Source: Rallus limicola
Taxonomy: Eukaryota > Chordata > Aves > Gruiformes > Rallidae
DNA: 64,000 nt
Assembly: GCA_022605955.1 (NCBI GenBank)
Contig: JAKCOZ010000002.1
Location: forward strand, 65,886,783-65,950,782
Direction: 5' to 3'
Shown piece after piece: positions 1 through 11,583 of the stretch. The translations under genes and the position numbers were made by a program. A model generated the notes under the pieces. The model was not told the DNA's origin. It searched no databases and was given only the letters and a program-made list of their open reading frames with translations. The first letter of the stretch is position 1. The number at the start of each line of letters is the position of its first letter.

Positions 1-1433
1 ACAGAACTTGTTTACTACAGGGCTATGTTGGATAATATGTGGTTTCAAGTGGAATTAGTTAACTAGTGTACTGTGATGGTAGGTTTTAAAATCTGGTATA
101 GGGTTCAGTACACTACGAGCTGCATTCTGCAGAATAAGAACGATGGCAGGAATTATTTTATATACATGTCTTACTTACACTCAACAAAGTGGCTGACATA
201 TTTTGGGGCAAAACAGCTGGAGGGTACATGATTTTTTTTTTAATTCCTTGATAGGGAGAATAACTGCACTGAGATAGTATGGTTGGGGAGGGGTTGATTA
301 AGGCTTGCAACGGCATAGATAATTTCTTTTTCCTGCATCAGCAAGGGAAAAACCTACATTTTAAAAATATACCACCATGCCTACCCACATAAGCTTGAAA
401 CTATTTCCTTGTACTGGATTCCTGCTTTGTCATAATCTTCGTGATATTTTGGGATCCTGCACAAGCTTAGATCTTCTGCTTTTGCTGTCCCATTTTCAGT
501 AGATCTGAGAAGGCAGTTCTACGCATGTTCTAGTTTGGATCAATTTTTAGTATGCTTTTGAAATAAATGTCCCAGCTGATCCCACATACAACACTTCAGC
601 TCATAGTGTCGAGCTGCCTCAGGGTGCCTGAACTGGATTCTTCCCTGAATAAGCCTACATAGCAGGTATGTTCCAGGTGCTCACACATTGCACTCCACGT
701 ACAAATGGACATTCAGTCCCTGGATCTAGGCTAGAGACACCCAAAAAATAAAGTAAAACAAAACAGAAAACCTGTGGATGGCAGATTTTTAATACAAGTG
801 CAGAACTGCTCCCATGTATTTGCACTGCTACATCAGTTATACAGTGCAGGTTATACAGATGGAGCCACATCAGATCCCAGTACAAAGGTATGTAAAATAT
901 TGGCCTCTCCTGCTTACCTCAAGAGTGTGACAAGAAAATATGAGCTAGCTAGGATTATAAAAATCCATATTTGAGAGAATATCTCCTTGCAGACTGTATA
1001 TGACAGAATGGCTATTTCACATCTTTTGGCATGTTTGACTGGACCTCTTCGCATAGCCTTCTATCACTTCTTTGGAGGCCTGAAGCAGAATCAAAGCCAT
1101 AGAGACCTATAGGTTCCATGAGCTCTCTTCCTCTTGTGTGTGATCCACAGGAACTGGATCTCTTGGTTCTTTATTAGGAATTTGGATTAATTTCTCTTTT
1201 CCACATTAAGACCTCCCAAAGCAGAGCAGAAATTTGTTGTATCCACACTGCTGCAAAATAAATAGGAGCTAAATAAGCCAGACTTCAGATGTTGTTATCC
1301 CTTTCTTAAAATGAGATTATGATTCTGAATTAATCATATTCAACTAATAAAGTAATAAATGTATCAGCTGATCCAGACAAACAAATACTCCAGGAAAAAA
1401 CCAGAAAAATGGTCTTTCATGTTTATTTTGGCT
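1..1433. other. Unique AT-rich DNA, no gene recognised
   Basis: Non-coding in appearance. Short open frames exist on both strands, but none has a recognisable domain, conserved motif or convincing splice context. No transposon was recognised. A T-run lies near 231-241. The segment leads into the exon-like block that starts at 1451. Confidence 0.6.
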
Positions 1434-1450
1434 TTTTTTCTCTCTTCTAG

Positions 1451-1584
1451 GATGTTTTGTCAAGAATTTCCCTATAAAACCCAGAAGAAAATTCTGGATC
1501 ACGGAAGGATATGTAGAGCTCTTTACCATAAAAAGAAGAGGATTAAGTTGCTGAATGAAGGCTGGCAGCATTTGCTCAAAATGA
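1451..1584 (+). other. Candidate internal exon (unassigned)
   Basis: A pyrimidine-rich stretch of T and C ends in CTTCTAG at 1450, as a vertebrate 3' splice site would, and GTAAGT at 1585-1590 would serve as the donor. The 134 bp between are open in the frame that reads MFCQEFPYKTQKK, with one leftover base at each end. The predicted 44 residues are basic and Lys-rich and end LLNEGWQHLLKM. I do not recognise the protein. A second frame closes only late, so the open frame alone is weak evidence. It could be a coding exon, an exon of a long non-coding RNA, or chance. Seen: splice-like signals and open frame. Inferred: exon status. Confidence 0.22.
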
Positions 1585-4500
1585 GTAAGTTTTACAGTAA
1601 AGGTCATTTATGGAACTGTAGATAGCTGAGGGCACAAACTCTTTGAACTCTGTCTGATGAGGTCCGAGAAGGAATCATAACTTTAAATCCCTGTCTCTAG
1701 CATATAAGATCTAAACTACAGGACCATAATAATAATTGATTTCTGGAAGTTTATCAGAAATGTTTTTAGAAATAAGAATTCTGATGTCCATTTGAATGGA
1801 GACAGTTTCTGTTTGCAAGGTGGGTTTGAGCTCTGATTCTCCAAAGTCTACAAGATCTATGGTTAAAAAATAAAAAATTACTTCAGAAGCCTACTATTCC
1901 TCTAAAAAAAAAAAAAAAGGTTTTCTTTATTTTAGGATTAAAAATACTCACAACATGCACGTCCATCCTGCTTACTCTCCTGGAACTTTGAACTGTGAAA
2001 TTGCATGCTTATGTAAATTGGAAAAGTCATCATATTTACATAGATTAGAAATATGCCCAGGTAGATAAAGGAATAAAAATTACTGATGAGCATTATAAAT
2101 AATAGTAGAAAAAGAACATATGAATCCTTTAGGGGAAAAAAAAGAATGCAATCAGTTCTAATGCTCTTTTTGAGCACCTGTAATAATAGAAGTTTTCTTA
2201 TGCATATTTTTATTTGAATATAGTGAGATTTGACTTTTGCTCTCCAGATAATTTTTTAATATACAGCCTCTTCCTTTGTTGATTTGGTATTTCCTTCTTT
2301 TTCAGTGATTTACAGTTATGAAAAAGAACTACATATTTTCTGGAGTAATGAATCTCTGAGAGAGTATGATGACAGCAGTAGAAATTGATAGTTGGTTTGA
2401 TTCTCCATTGATGAGCATTTTGTGGAGTCATTTACAAAGTGAGTTCAAATTGCATATAGATACTGTAATTTGGATTTGGTAGTACTTTGTACCTGCTTGT
2501 GTAGCAGTAAATAACTTCTCAACATGCTAGCCAGAGAAGAATCAAGCTCATTATCTTTGATGGAGCCATTTATTTCTTGGTTTTATACAGATATCTTTTG
2601 TCTCTCCTTCAGACCATTATTAGAGTTTGTTTCTCTCAGTTTTTACAGTTATCTTTTTGTAGATATTCCCTGGAAAATAATTGGGGATAAGGCAGGCAGG
2701 GAAGGAAGAGAAAGTTACTTCCTCAAAATGAATGGAGTTTAAGAAGTTTACAGGCTGCTGGGGGCCGGAGGGGGGTATAGATCTGTCAATGCTGCAGTGA
2801 GAGCTCTTAAACCCAGTGACTCCAGAAAAATGAGAGATCGTGGGTCTATTTAAAGCACTGAATTTCTGGAAACACCTTCAAGGTGTTTCTTCCTCCAAGA
2901 AAATCTTCATACTGATTCTTGTTATTCTATAAAATCTTACTCTTCAAAGAAACATGTCTTATAAAATTCATTTTAAAGAATTCATTCACCTTTGTTAACT
3001 CAAGTGTCAGAGAAATTGACAAAATGGATGAAGTCTCACATTACATGTGGTAATGGGGTTTGGGCATGTTAACTCATAAAATTACATCACTACTTGTTGA
3101 CTTCATGTGGTAATATCCTTGCTGCTAAGTCTCTGTATTTTCAGTGTTATTGTAGAATGGACAATATCATAAAATTATCATTACTGTTGTAGAAACTACA
3201 GCAAGTAGACAAACTTTGCAAGTTTATAGTTTATAATGCTACAGACACTGTACAAACATACACTGGCATAAAACATAACCCGCACCTTTTTGTTTCATGC
3301 TGGCATGAAGAAAGGTGGTCTTGGCCATGCTGACCTCAGGCGATCCAAAATTTGCAATCCTTACACCTGAATTGCAAGGTCCTCAGAACCTGTTGTGGCT
3401 CATGCTCATGCCCTTTGCCCACATATGACTTTGGCTGGTCAAAATGGCAATGTTGGCACATGGGCTATGTCCCCTTCAGCAGAAGTGCAGATTCATTGAG
3501 GTGGATATACCCAGACTAAAGAGTTGGTGCTGAAGACTTCAGACCCTCATGCACATTTAAAAAGGGATTTATTTCAGGTGAGAGCTAGTTTGGTCTCTTA
3601 GACTGAATAATTACAGCTGGAGAGCGTTAGAAATATTCCTCGAGCATGTTTAGGTTCATCTGAAAGAAATCCAGTGTCTTGAGATCACTCCACAATATGA
3701 ACTGAATACTTTTGCAGCAAGTAGGGACATACGGGAGATTTTACTGCAAAAGCACGTGCCTGACCACACTGAAGTGGTAGCATAGCCACAAATACAGCAC
3801 AGTACATGTCCTGTGATGTTTCACTATGTATTCGTGGCCCCACCAGTTTTCAGTGTAAGTTCCTCCTCCAACCAAGCAAAGTTTAAGAAAAAAAGGGTAC
3901 ATTGCCTGCCCAAGGATATGATTACAAGCCATATGTGCCAGGGATCATAAATCAGTTTCATCTGCTCTACTGTTTGTCCTGAAGTAATGACTACTCCTGT
4001 AGTTTGTCTGAAGTAAAGACTCCTCAGTCTTGTCACTTCCCAAAAAACAGAGAGCATTCTATTGCAAAGTTAGTACCACACCACCATTATTTTTTTTTTT
4101 ATTTTTTTTTTTTAGGTAGAATATTTTTTGTGAGAAAAGGATTCCTATAATGAAAGTATAAAATGTAATTCTGCATTGCCCAGCATTAAAAAATCGCAAG
4201 TTAGACCTCTGGAGACTAGATTAAAATTCAGCTGATTAAATAATAATTATGGAGGTGGAATGGCAGAGGTGTCACTGATCTTATTGTAATTAATTCTGTA
4301 GAGTTCATGTTATGAACTTTTCCTTATTGCTCTCAGAGCTAAAAATAAGACTATCTGGAAATCTCATGCAGTATTAGGCTCTCAGCAGCTTGGGATTTTA
4401 TTGGAAAACACTAAATACCATTACTTTCATTATTAACTTATGAAAAATTTAATTCTATGTTGCTGATGACCTTAGTACTATCACTGATAATTTTTTTTAG

Positions 4501-5764
4501 TTGATATTAGGATATGACTTAGAATAATGGTGAAAGCATTTAACAATTATCATTGTACTTCAAATGTTTCTCTATCATTATCATTCTTGGCTTTTAAACA
4601 TCCAGCTACTTTAGATGTTGAACTGTAGATCCAAAATTTCAGGTCAGAGTCAGTAACTTTTTTTATTGATATGAGAAGAACATCACAGCTGATTTCTGGT
4701 TTTGGAAACTGTATGAAGAGGGAAAAAGAGGGAAAATTGTTGAAGAGATGTGAATTATATGAGAAGCAATTCTTGAACATTGTCGTATTACTTAAAAATA
4801 CAGAAATGCATGTGGAGGATTATTTTCAAGTATTTAATAAGAAAACAGAATAAACATTTTGTCACTTTTCAAATTTACTCTTTTCAAATTCCTTGGAACT
4901 ATATTTAGTAGAATATTTACTGATATGAAAGACTTGAATAGACCATATTCTTCTGTCCATTTTGCACCATATCAGTCAAAGGCTAAGCAATACCTTCTTG
5001 ATATGTTTTTTTAATGCCTTCATATAGACATCTGTATATATTCATCATAAAAGGTTGCCTATCAGCTTGTTCTCTCATTATCTTTTACTATTTGATTCCA
5101 AGGTAACATAGTGGCTGTTGAGTTGGAAGAACAGCCCTTCATTCCTGGAAAGAATGTGCCTCAGAAAATTCATGTCATGCCATGCAAATTTATCATGGAA
5201 TTCCTTGTTGGTGTCTGGATAAATCAGGCATTATCACAGTGCAAGGCTTCTGTCTAATCATTTGGCATGTCTCCATTTCCTTCGCTCAGCTTGCCACTGG
5301 ACAGCTCATTCCTGTCTGGCTGAGAACTGAATACATAGATTTTGAACGCAATCTTTACAAACCCATGGCTTTCATAATGAAGAATAATAATAACAGGAAT
5401 AGTAACAACAGTAAATGTAACATAGACCAGCCTATACTATTTTCTTTTCTCTGCTCCTTGACCCCAAGAAACAAGTCCTACAACATCTGCAAAAACAGAT
5501 CATCCAACATGGCTTCTAGAAACTTCGCTTTCATCTTCAATTAGAAGGCAAACATTTGAGGTCTTAATCTGAGCTGGTCCACATAGAGCTTTCTCCTCGA
5601 ATATGACTTGTTCATCATGTGACACAGAACAATGGGATCTCTTTTATATGAGTCATCACCAGTAATAAACAGACATACAGTACTTTTTGTCTTCCAGATC
5701 ACCACACTCAGTCAGCTCTAAAATGCTCATAACTGAATCAAGATTTTACATTTCCTTTTCCAAT
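1585..5764. other. Unique AT-rich DNA, no gene recognised
   Basis: No recognisable gene or transposon. It contains an A-run at 1904-1918 and a T-tract at 4090-4113 that is broken by one A and followed by AG. A G-rich patch lies at 2759-2776. About 4180-4480 has repeated TAATTA/ATTAAT-like words and no repeat similarity, a composition often seen in conserved non-coding elements; that reading is inference only. An AAT/AAC-rich stretch lies near 5380-5420. Confidence 0.55.
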
Positions 5765-6428
5765 CATTACTAAGGTTGAAAAGGACCTCCAAGATCACCT
5801 AGTCCAACCATCTCCCTACCACCTATATTATTTACTAAACCATGACCTTAAGTACCTCATCCAATCTTTCCTTGAACACCACGAGGGATGGTGACTCCAC
5901 CACCTCCCTGGACAACCCATTCCAATGCCCAATCACTCTTTCTGAGAAGAAATTTCTCCTAATTGCTAAACTGAACCTCCCCTGATGCACCTTGCAGCCA
6001 TTCCCTCTTGTCCTATTGCTAGATATCTGCAAGAAGAGGCTGCACCCCAGCCCACCACAGATACCTGTGGAGCAATAAGGTTTATCCTTGAGCCTTCTCT
6101 TCTCTAGACTAAACAGTCCCAGTTCCCTCAGCAGCTCTTCATAAGACTAGTGTTCCAGACCCTTCACCAGCCTGGCTGCCCTTCTCTGGACATGTTCCAG
6201 GGCCTTGATGTCTTTCCTGTACTGAGGGGCCCAAAACTGAACACAGTACTCGAGGTGCAGCCTCACCAGAGCTGAGTGCAGGGGAATGACCACCTCCCTG
6301 GTCCTGCTGGCCATGGTATTTCTGATACAAACCAGGATGCCATTGGCCTTCTTGGCCACTTGGGCACACTGCTGGCTCATGTTCAGGCAAGTTTCCTTCA
6401 ACACCCCCAGATCCTTTTTCTCTTTTCA
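5765..6428 (-). mobile_element. CR1 LINE fragment, decayed, 3' part of ORF2 and 3' UTR
   Basis: Read on the minus strand this is the C-terminal end of the CR1 second open reading frame (after the reverse-transcriptase palm) followed by the CR1 3' untranslated region. Plus-strand landmarks are AAGACC/GACCTCCAAGATCACC near 5785, GGTGACTCCACCACCTCCCTGG near 5890, and GTACTCGAGGTGCAGCCTCACC near 6247. The reading frame survives only as pieces (about 5835-6032 and 6147-6404, including the [17 protein letters not shown] stretch), with frame changes between them. The 5' end is cut in the middle of the ORF, as is usual for CR1. It is older than the copy at 11.6-12.8 kb. Confidence 0.93.
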
Positions 6429-9400
6429 TCTCATTGCAGCTGATTTGGGGGGCACCTTCTCTTCAAAAAACAGTCCAAATTGAGGGTGGGTTTTTTTTTA
6501 CTTCTCTTGCTTTTCAGTGATTGGGTATTGCAGTAGACAGGCAGCCTGATTATAATGAGACATCAATTTAAAACATTAGCATACACATCTCCAAATATAT
6601 TTATGGGAACATAGCTAAGTCCTAGAGGTATTTATAGCAATATTCATGCACACTGTTTAAAAGCATTACGGTCTAGTGCCCAGGGTAATTACAGTTTATT
6701 GCCATGAAAGCGGAATGAATGATATAAAAGTTTAAAATGTTGTCTTCTAATTGGTAACAAATAAAGCATCATAAACTAAGTTCATAAACACTCAGAGTAT
6801 TAACAATGTTAACTGCAACGTATCACTTTTACAGAAAGATGTTTAAATTCAGTAGTCTCCAATTTCTGTACTAAAGAGGGTAATGCATTTATCATAAATC
6901 CAGAAAGAATGAATGACTAGTTTAGGATAAGGAATGAAATCCAATAGTGTATGTTCAATGCTTTATTTTCTAGTTGAAATTGGACATGATGAAATTGATG
7001 GGTTTTGTTATGATTGTGTGATTATTTTCTATAAATTTTAGGGCATTTGGGGAAAACATGCTGCTAAAAAAACTCAGAAAAAAACAGAAAACTGGAATAT
7101 GTGAGGGGTTTTCTTCATTGCTTGTTCTTCTAATCCATCCATGGCTGGTAACAATTAGAGCATTATGAAAGATGGTCTTTTAATATCCTTTCTATTAGTC
7201 TGAATGCAATCTGCCTAATATGCAATAATTCATTTATTGTATGCTATTGTGCTGATGAACATGCAGGTATCATAAGGAAATATAAAACTTCCTGTAACTT
7301 TCAATTAGTTAATACGCTAATACAAGATTGCAAAGTTAGAAAGATTCCTCATTTCTTTATTCTGCCTCATCTGACAAGTAAGTCCAGCCTTTTTAAGTCT
7401 GTGTTTATATGCATATGTCTATCCTTATATGTGAGTGGTAATGAATTCAAAGGCTAATACTGCTACTTTGATCAACTCATTTCTCTAGCAGGACAAATAG
7501 GAGAACAAGCAGAAAATTATATACATTTTTCTACTTCACACTTGTTAGCATACTAATGATGTGAAGCTGTCAGAGCTACCAGAATCTCAACTTGTTAATG
7601 ATTTCTTGTACCTGAGCAGGGACGAAAGGGGTAAGCAGACAAACCGAAACTCCAGTTTCCAAGGAGACAACCCTAGAAACATGTAAGAAATATTTAAGTA
7701 AGCATGACATGTCTCCAAGAAATGGAGATTGTTTTTTTTTTCCTTGCACAGTGACATATATAAGCTATGTTGAAGGGGAATCTGTGCCCTCAAGACTCCA
7801 TTCTGAAGCTGGGGTTCTTGTGAGTTAGTGTAACTAGAAAGCCACAAGGCTTGCATTGGGGAATCAGTTCCCTGGATTCTAGTGTTATGTTTCAGATTGT
7901 TATCAGTCACAGGCACTGAGCAGAACTATGTTCTGTGCATACCTATCTGTATAGCTCTCTGTCTAGCTATCTATATATTCTTTTTGCTGTTTTTATTTAT
8001 GGTCACAAGAAAGCGTGTCTTCTTCACTTAAATTAACCTATGTGAAACAGTATGTGCTAAGCTATACTATGCATGAAAATAGAGCTAAACTGTAGAGGGA
8101 TGCTGGAAAGACATTTGATGATGCTTGAGGAAAACTTAAGGTCCCTTAGGATTCCCTTTCCACAACTCAAGATGCTACATGCAAGGAAGATTTTACAGTA
8201 CTAGATCCTGGTTTTCCATTACTATGTTGTCACAAACATCTGTTGTTTCCTGCTAGTCTGCTTTACAACTGATGTTGCAAAATGCATGGTCTGTAATGAA
8301 AACTTTCTGAACTATTCTTCCATATAAATGCTTTTCCAACATTTTTCATGCTCAAGGGAGGTATAAAGAGGGGTGGAAGTGAGTTTTCTTCCAATTATTC
8401 AGGGAATGCAAAAAGTAAATGGTGAAGGACTGATATGCTTAAATCACTTTGAAGCACTTGCTTTGGCCTTAGTGAGTTAGGCCCCTTTGTGGATAGGATC
8501 TTTGTTCTAACAAAGTTTAGTGCATATAAGCAATTCTAGTGTAACTTTTTCAATATGCAAACATTCCAAGAAGTAAATAGATGAAGCCTGCCTTTACTAG
8601 CCTCTTTCTGATATTTTTTTCATTTTTGATCTTGGATACAGAAAACAACCAAAAAGCTCTTACAGGAGCCAAAATAAGGTAAGTAGAAAATGTCACTGAT
8701 CAAAGGAAACATTAATGCAGAAACAGGAAAAAAGACTGTGTGCTGTGTGAGACTGTTCATTTCACAGGGAAAAAACTCACAAAGCAAACACCTACTTCTT
8801 AATTACCACCACAGTATGGGAGGAAGTATCTGCTCTTTAAGCAGATATTTTATTTGAAAGATTCATTTCAGCAATTGAAACAGCATTTAATTTAAATACC
8901 TTCAGCATGTAAGACAAATGGGATGGCATTCAAAGAAATTGCAATTAATAGGTGTAAGAGAGTAATTTTTAGTATGAGAAATAAATAGGTCTACATTAGA
9001 CACTTGGTTGAACGTGTTTGTTAGAGTTGTCTGGGAAATTGAAGATCAGTTCCACACAGAAACTTGGGAGTTGCTAGAGGTCATGATTAAGAGGAGTAAC
9101 AGTAAAATGGTAGCTAAGGCATCTGTGATTTTTCCCCAGAGAAAACTACTAACTATTGCTTAAATATCTCTTTGTATCATGCAGGGATTATTAAAAGAGG
9201 TTTATCAGGGTTTATAGTGAAGAAAAGTTGCATGATCTCCAACCAGCATGAATCTTTCTTAGCACTTTTAAACATAATAAATCAATACAGAAAATACTGT
9301 CCTAATTACAGGGTCACTAATGGTGAGATTCAGTTTGCAAAGAAGCCATCTAAGCTTAAGTGTTTATCTTTAGATGTCCATATAAGGTGTAGATATCCTT

Positions 9401-9829
9401 TTCTGTGTTCCCTAAGGTCAATGGAGATCAAAGGTTTAATTTAGCTGCTCATATACAGGATTTTTTTACTGCAAATTGAGAGTTTTTTCCCTTCAGCTGC
9501 TGGTCCAGAAGGTCAGATGTCTCCCAGAGGTTGTGTCCTAACTGCCAGTACAATAGAAATGATCATATATCCTTTAGGTGACCCTAGACCTTGAAGGCAT
9601 GGAGTCTGGGGAGCTATTCAGCTGAGCAGCTACTTGGGAACAGGATTCAGTTGTTTAAGTGTAGGTAACATTTGAAATGCCCCACAATATATCACACATT
9701 TTCAGAGGACTGACATTCAAGATACATGATGCATGGTGTATAGAAAAATAATTGGTTTCTGGACCAGCTGTGAGAGAGCAAACTGGACAGTGTTATCTAA
9801 AATGTTATCTGAACAGCTGAATCCCTAAG
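6429..9829. other. Unique AT-rich DNA, no gene recognised
   Basis: No gene or transposon recognised. About 6580-6960 is AT-rich and repeat-free, with motif-dense sequence (TAATTA-like words and AATAAAG) that would be worth testing for conservation. A 37-bp exon-like segment at 8642-8678 is listed separately. The other open frames are short and featureless. Confidence 0.55.
8642..8678 (+). other. Candidate micro-exon (unassigned)
   Basis: A T-rich tract followed by GGATACAG ends at 8641. The next 37 bases are followed by AAG|GTAAGTAG, a consensus 5' splice site at 8679. One frame reads NNQKALTGAKIR without a stop. Micro-exons of this size occur in vertebrate neuronal genes, but no homology is recognised and the signal may be fortuitous. 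Confidence 0.12.
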
Positions 9830-10436
9830 TGTCCTGGTTCTGGCCAGGCCAGGGTTAACCTCCTCAAGCAGCCAACACAGGTGAGCTGAGTTAGCCCAGG
9901 TGCACTGAGTTAGCCAACCATTCTCCTATTACTACTAGCTCCCACTAAACCATGTCCCTCAATACAACATCTAGTCTTTCCTTGAACACCCCCAGGGTTG
10001 GTGACTCCACCACCTCCTTGGGCAGTGCATTCCAGTGCCTGACTACCCTTTCTGAGAAGTAGTGCTTCCTAATGTCCAGCCTGAATCTCCCCTGGCGCAG
10101 CTTGACACCATTCCCTCTAGTTCTGACACCCTTTCCCCATAAAAGCAGCAGGTTGGGGAAGGGTAGGGGCTGTTTTTGCCTCTAGGACAGTTGGAGTGTG
10201 GCTGGGATGTTGGGTTGGTCAGTCCTTACCATTGGGCAGCCCTCTGTAATCATCGGATCAATAAGGTATTCTGTGTTAGCACTGGGTGTAACTACCCATT
10301 ATTGTCCTGTTTTCACTTTGATATTTGGCAGTAAATTGTGCTTATCCCAACCCATGGAGGCTCTGCCTCTTTCTCCTCTGGAGTGAGCGAGTGGCTTGGT
10401 GGGCATTTGGCCTCTAGCCAGGGCCAAACCACCACA
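9830..10436 (+). mobile_element. Solo LTR, avian ERVL-like family (TGTCCTGG...CCACCACA)
   Basis: Starts TGTCCTGGTTCTGGCC and ends CAGGGCCAAACCACCACA, matching the terminal sequences of an abundant avian ERVL-type LTR family as I know it. The last 60 bases contain the diagnostic GGTGGGCATTTGG and TAGCCAGGGCCAAACC words. No internal retroviral sequence flanks it, so it is a solo LTR. The flanks carry a possible 5-bp target duplication, CTAAG at 9825-9829 and CTGAG at 10437-10441, differing at one base. A CR1 fragment is nested inside at about 9943-10127, so the LTR proper is about 420 bp. Confidence 0.8.
9943..10127 (-). mobile_element. CR1 LINE 3'-end fragment nested in the LTR
   Basis: Plus-strand words GGTGACTCCACCACCTCCTTG, GCAGTGCATTCCAGTGCC and CCCTCTAGTTCT are the reverse complement of the CR1 ORF2 C-terminus and its downstream sequence. 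The fragment lacks the terminal octamer repeats. It interrupts the LTR at 9830-10436, so it either inserted later or was joined by a small rearrangement. Confidence 0.88.
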
Positions 10437-10762
10437 CTGAGTTAGGTGAATAGCTCTCCTTGCTCTCCTAATTGCTTTGCGTGTATCTCATTTGGCTATG
10501 GCAAGAACTCAGATAACTCAAATGTAGCCACCAAATTTTAGGTGTTTTAATTTGGAACTGAATCACTCCTTCAGTGCTGAATCTGAGTTTAAGACATGTA
10601 GCAAAAGTAAAACATCAACTTAAAAATTGTCTGTTGCTTAGATACTAATGGTCATTCTTTAGCTTGTATTACTTTGCAAGAAGGCTTCGGTATTATGCAA
10701 AATTATTTATCTTTTTTCAAGACTTTTATAGAGTTTAAAGAAATGTTACTCCAGTAAATGTT
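10437..10762. other. Spacer between LTR and CR1
   Basis: AT-rich with no gene. A perfect 15-bp unit differing only in its last base is tandemly duplicated at 10741-10755 and 10756-10770 (AAATGTTACTCCAGT/C), abutting the start of the next CR1. Confidence 0.6.
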
Positions 10763-11384
10763 ACTCCAGCCTTCAAAAAGGGCAAGAAGGAGAACCCGAG
10801 TAACTACAGACCAGTCAGCCTCACTTTGAACTCTGGGAAAGCAATGGAAAGGCTTATCCTTGGTGCTGTCTCTAGGCACATCAAGGATAAGAGGGTTGTT
10901 AGGAGCAGTCAACATAATTATACCAAGAGGAAGTCATGTTTGACTAATCAGGGCAGTAGATGTAGTCTACCTTGACCTTGGTAAAGCATTTGACAGTCTC
11001 CTATAGCATCCTCATGGCTAAACTGAGGAAGTGTGGTCTGGAAGGTCAAGTAGTGAGGTGGATTGAGAACTGGTTGAAGGGAAGAAGCCAGCGACTTTTG
11101 ATCAATGGGACAGTCTAGCTAGAGGCCTGTATCTAGTTGTTGGCCAGCAATAGGACAAGGGGCAACGGTGCAAGCTGAAACATAGGAAGTTCCATGTTAA
11201 TATAAGAAGAAACTTTTTCACTGCAAGGGTGACAGAGCACTGGGACAGACTACCCAGAGAGGTTGTGGAGTCTCCTTCTCTGCATTCCTGAGTGCTTTAA
11301 TCTAGGTGATCCTGTTCTGGCAGGAAGGTTGGACTAGATGATCTTTCAAGGTCCCTTCTAACACCTAATGTTCTGTGATTTTGT
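10763..11384 (+). mobile_element. CR1 LINE fragment with internal deletions
   Basis: Plus-strand CR1. It opens with CCTTCAAAAAGGGCAAGAAG and the RT-domain segment around AACTACAGACCAGTCAGCC, passes through a palm-coding segment (AGTCTACCTTGACC, then AAAGCATTTGACAG), then jumps near 11115-11145 straight to the C-terminal part (ATAGGACAAGGGGCAACGG). It ends with the standard tail, GGTTGGACTAGATGATC and TCTGTGATTTTGTGA. Several hundred bases that normally separate these blocks are missing, and a smaller gap is visible near 10950. No reading frame survives. Confidence 0.92.
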
Positions 11385-11583
11385 GAAAGACAAAGAAGTT
11401 TTCTAAAACCTAAGATATTTGAAGCATTGACTTAAAGTAGAGAAATTCAAAGTATGAGTTGTTTATAGACTCCAAAACACAATTTGAAAACATTAAGAAA
11501 AGCATGCTGAGTAATGGTTAAGAGCTTATATGAAAGCAATAACAACAAAATAATAATAATAAAATAAAAGCATGAAACAAGGA
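11385..11583. other. Spacer between two convergent CR1 copies
   Basis: About 200 bp of AT-rich sequence with AATAAT repeats at roughly 11545-11565. It separates the 3' end of the plus-strand CR1 from the 3' end of the minus-strand CR1. Confidence 0.6.

Noticed and set aside
2759..2776. G-rich patch as a G-quadruplex
   Set aside because: Only two long G-runs and one short run are present, so four clean G-tracts are not available.
5182..5544. 120-codon plus-strand open frame, the longest outside retroelements
   Set aside because: Contains an Asn-rich run from an AAT/AAC microsatellite, has no domain, and lacks splice or promoter context. Length is within chance for AT-rich DNA read in six frames.
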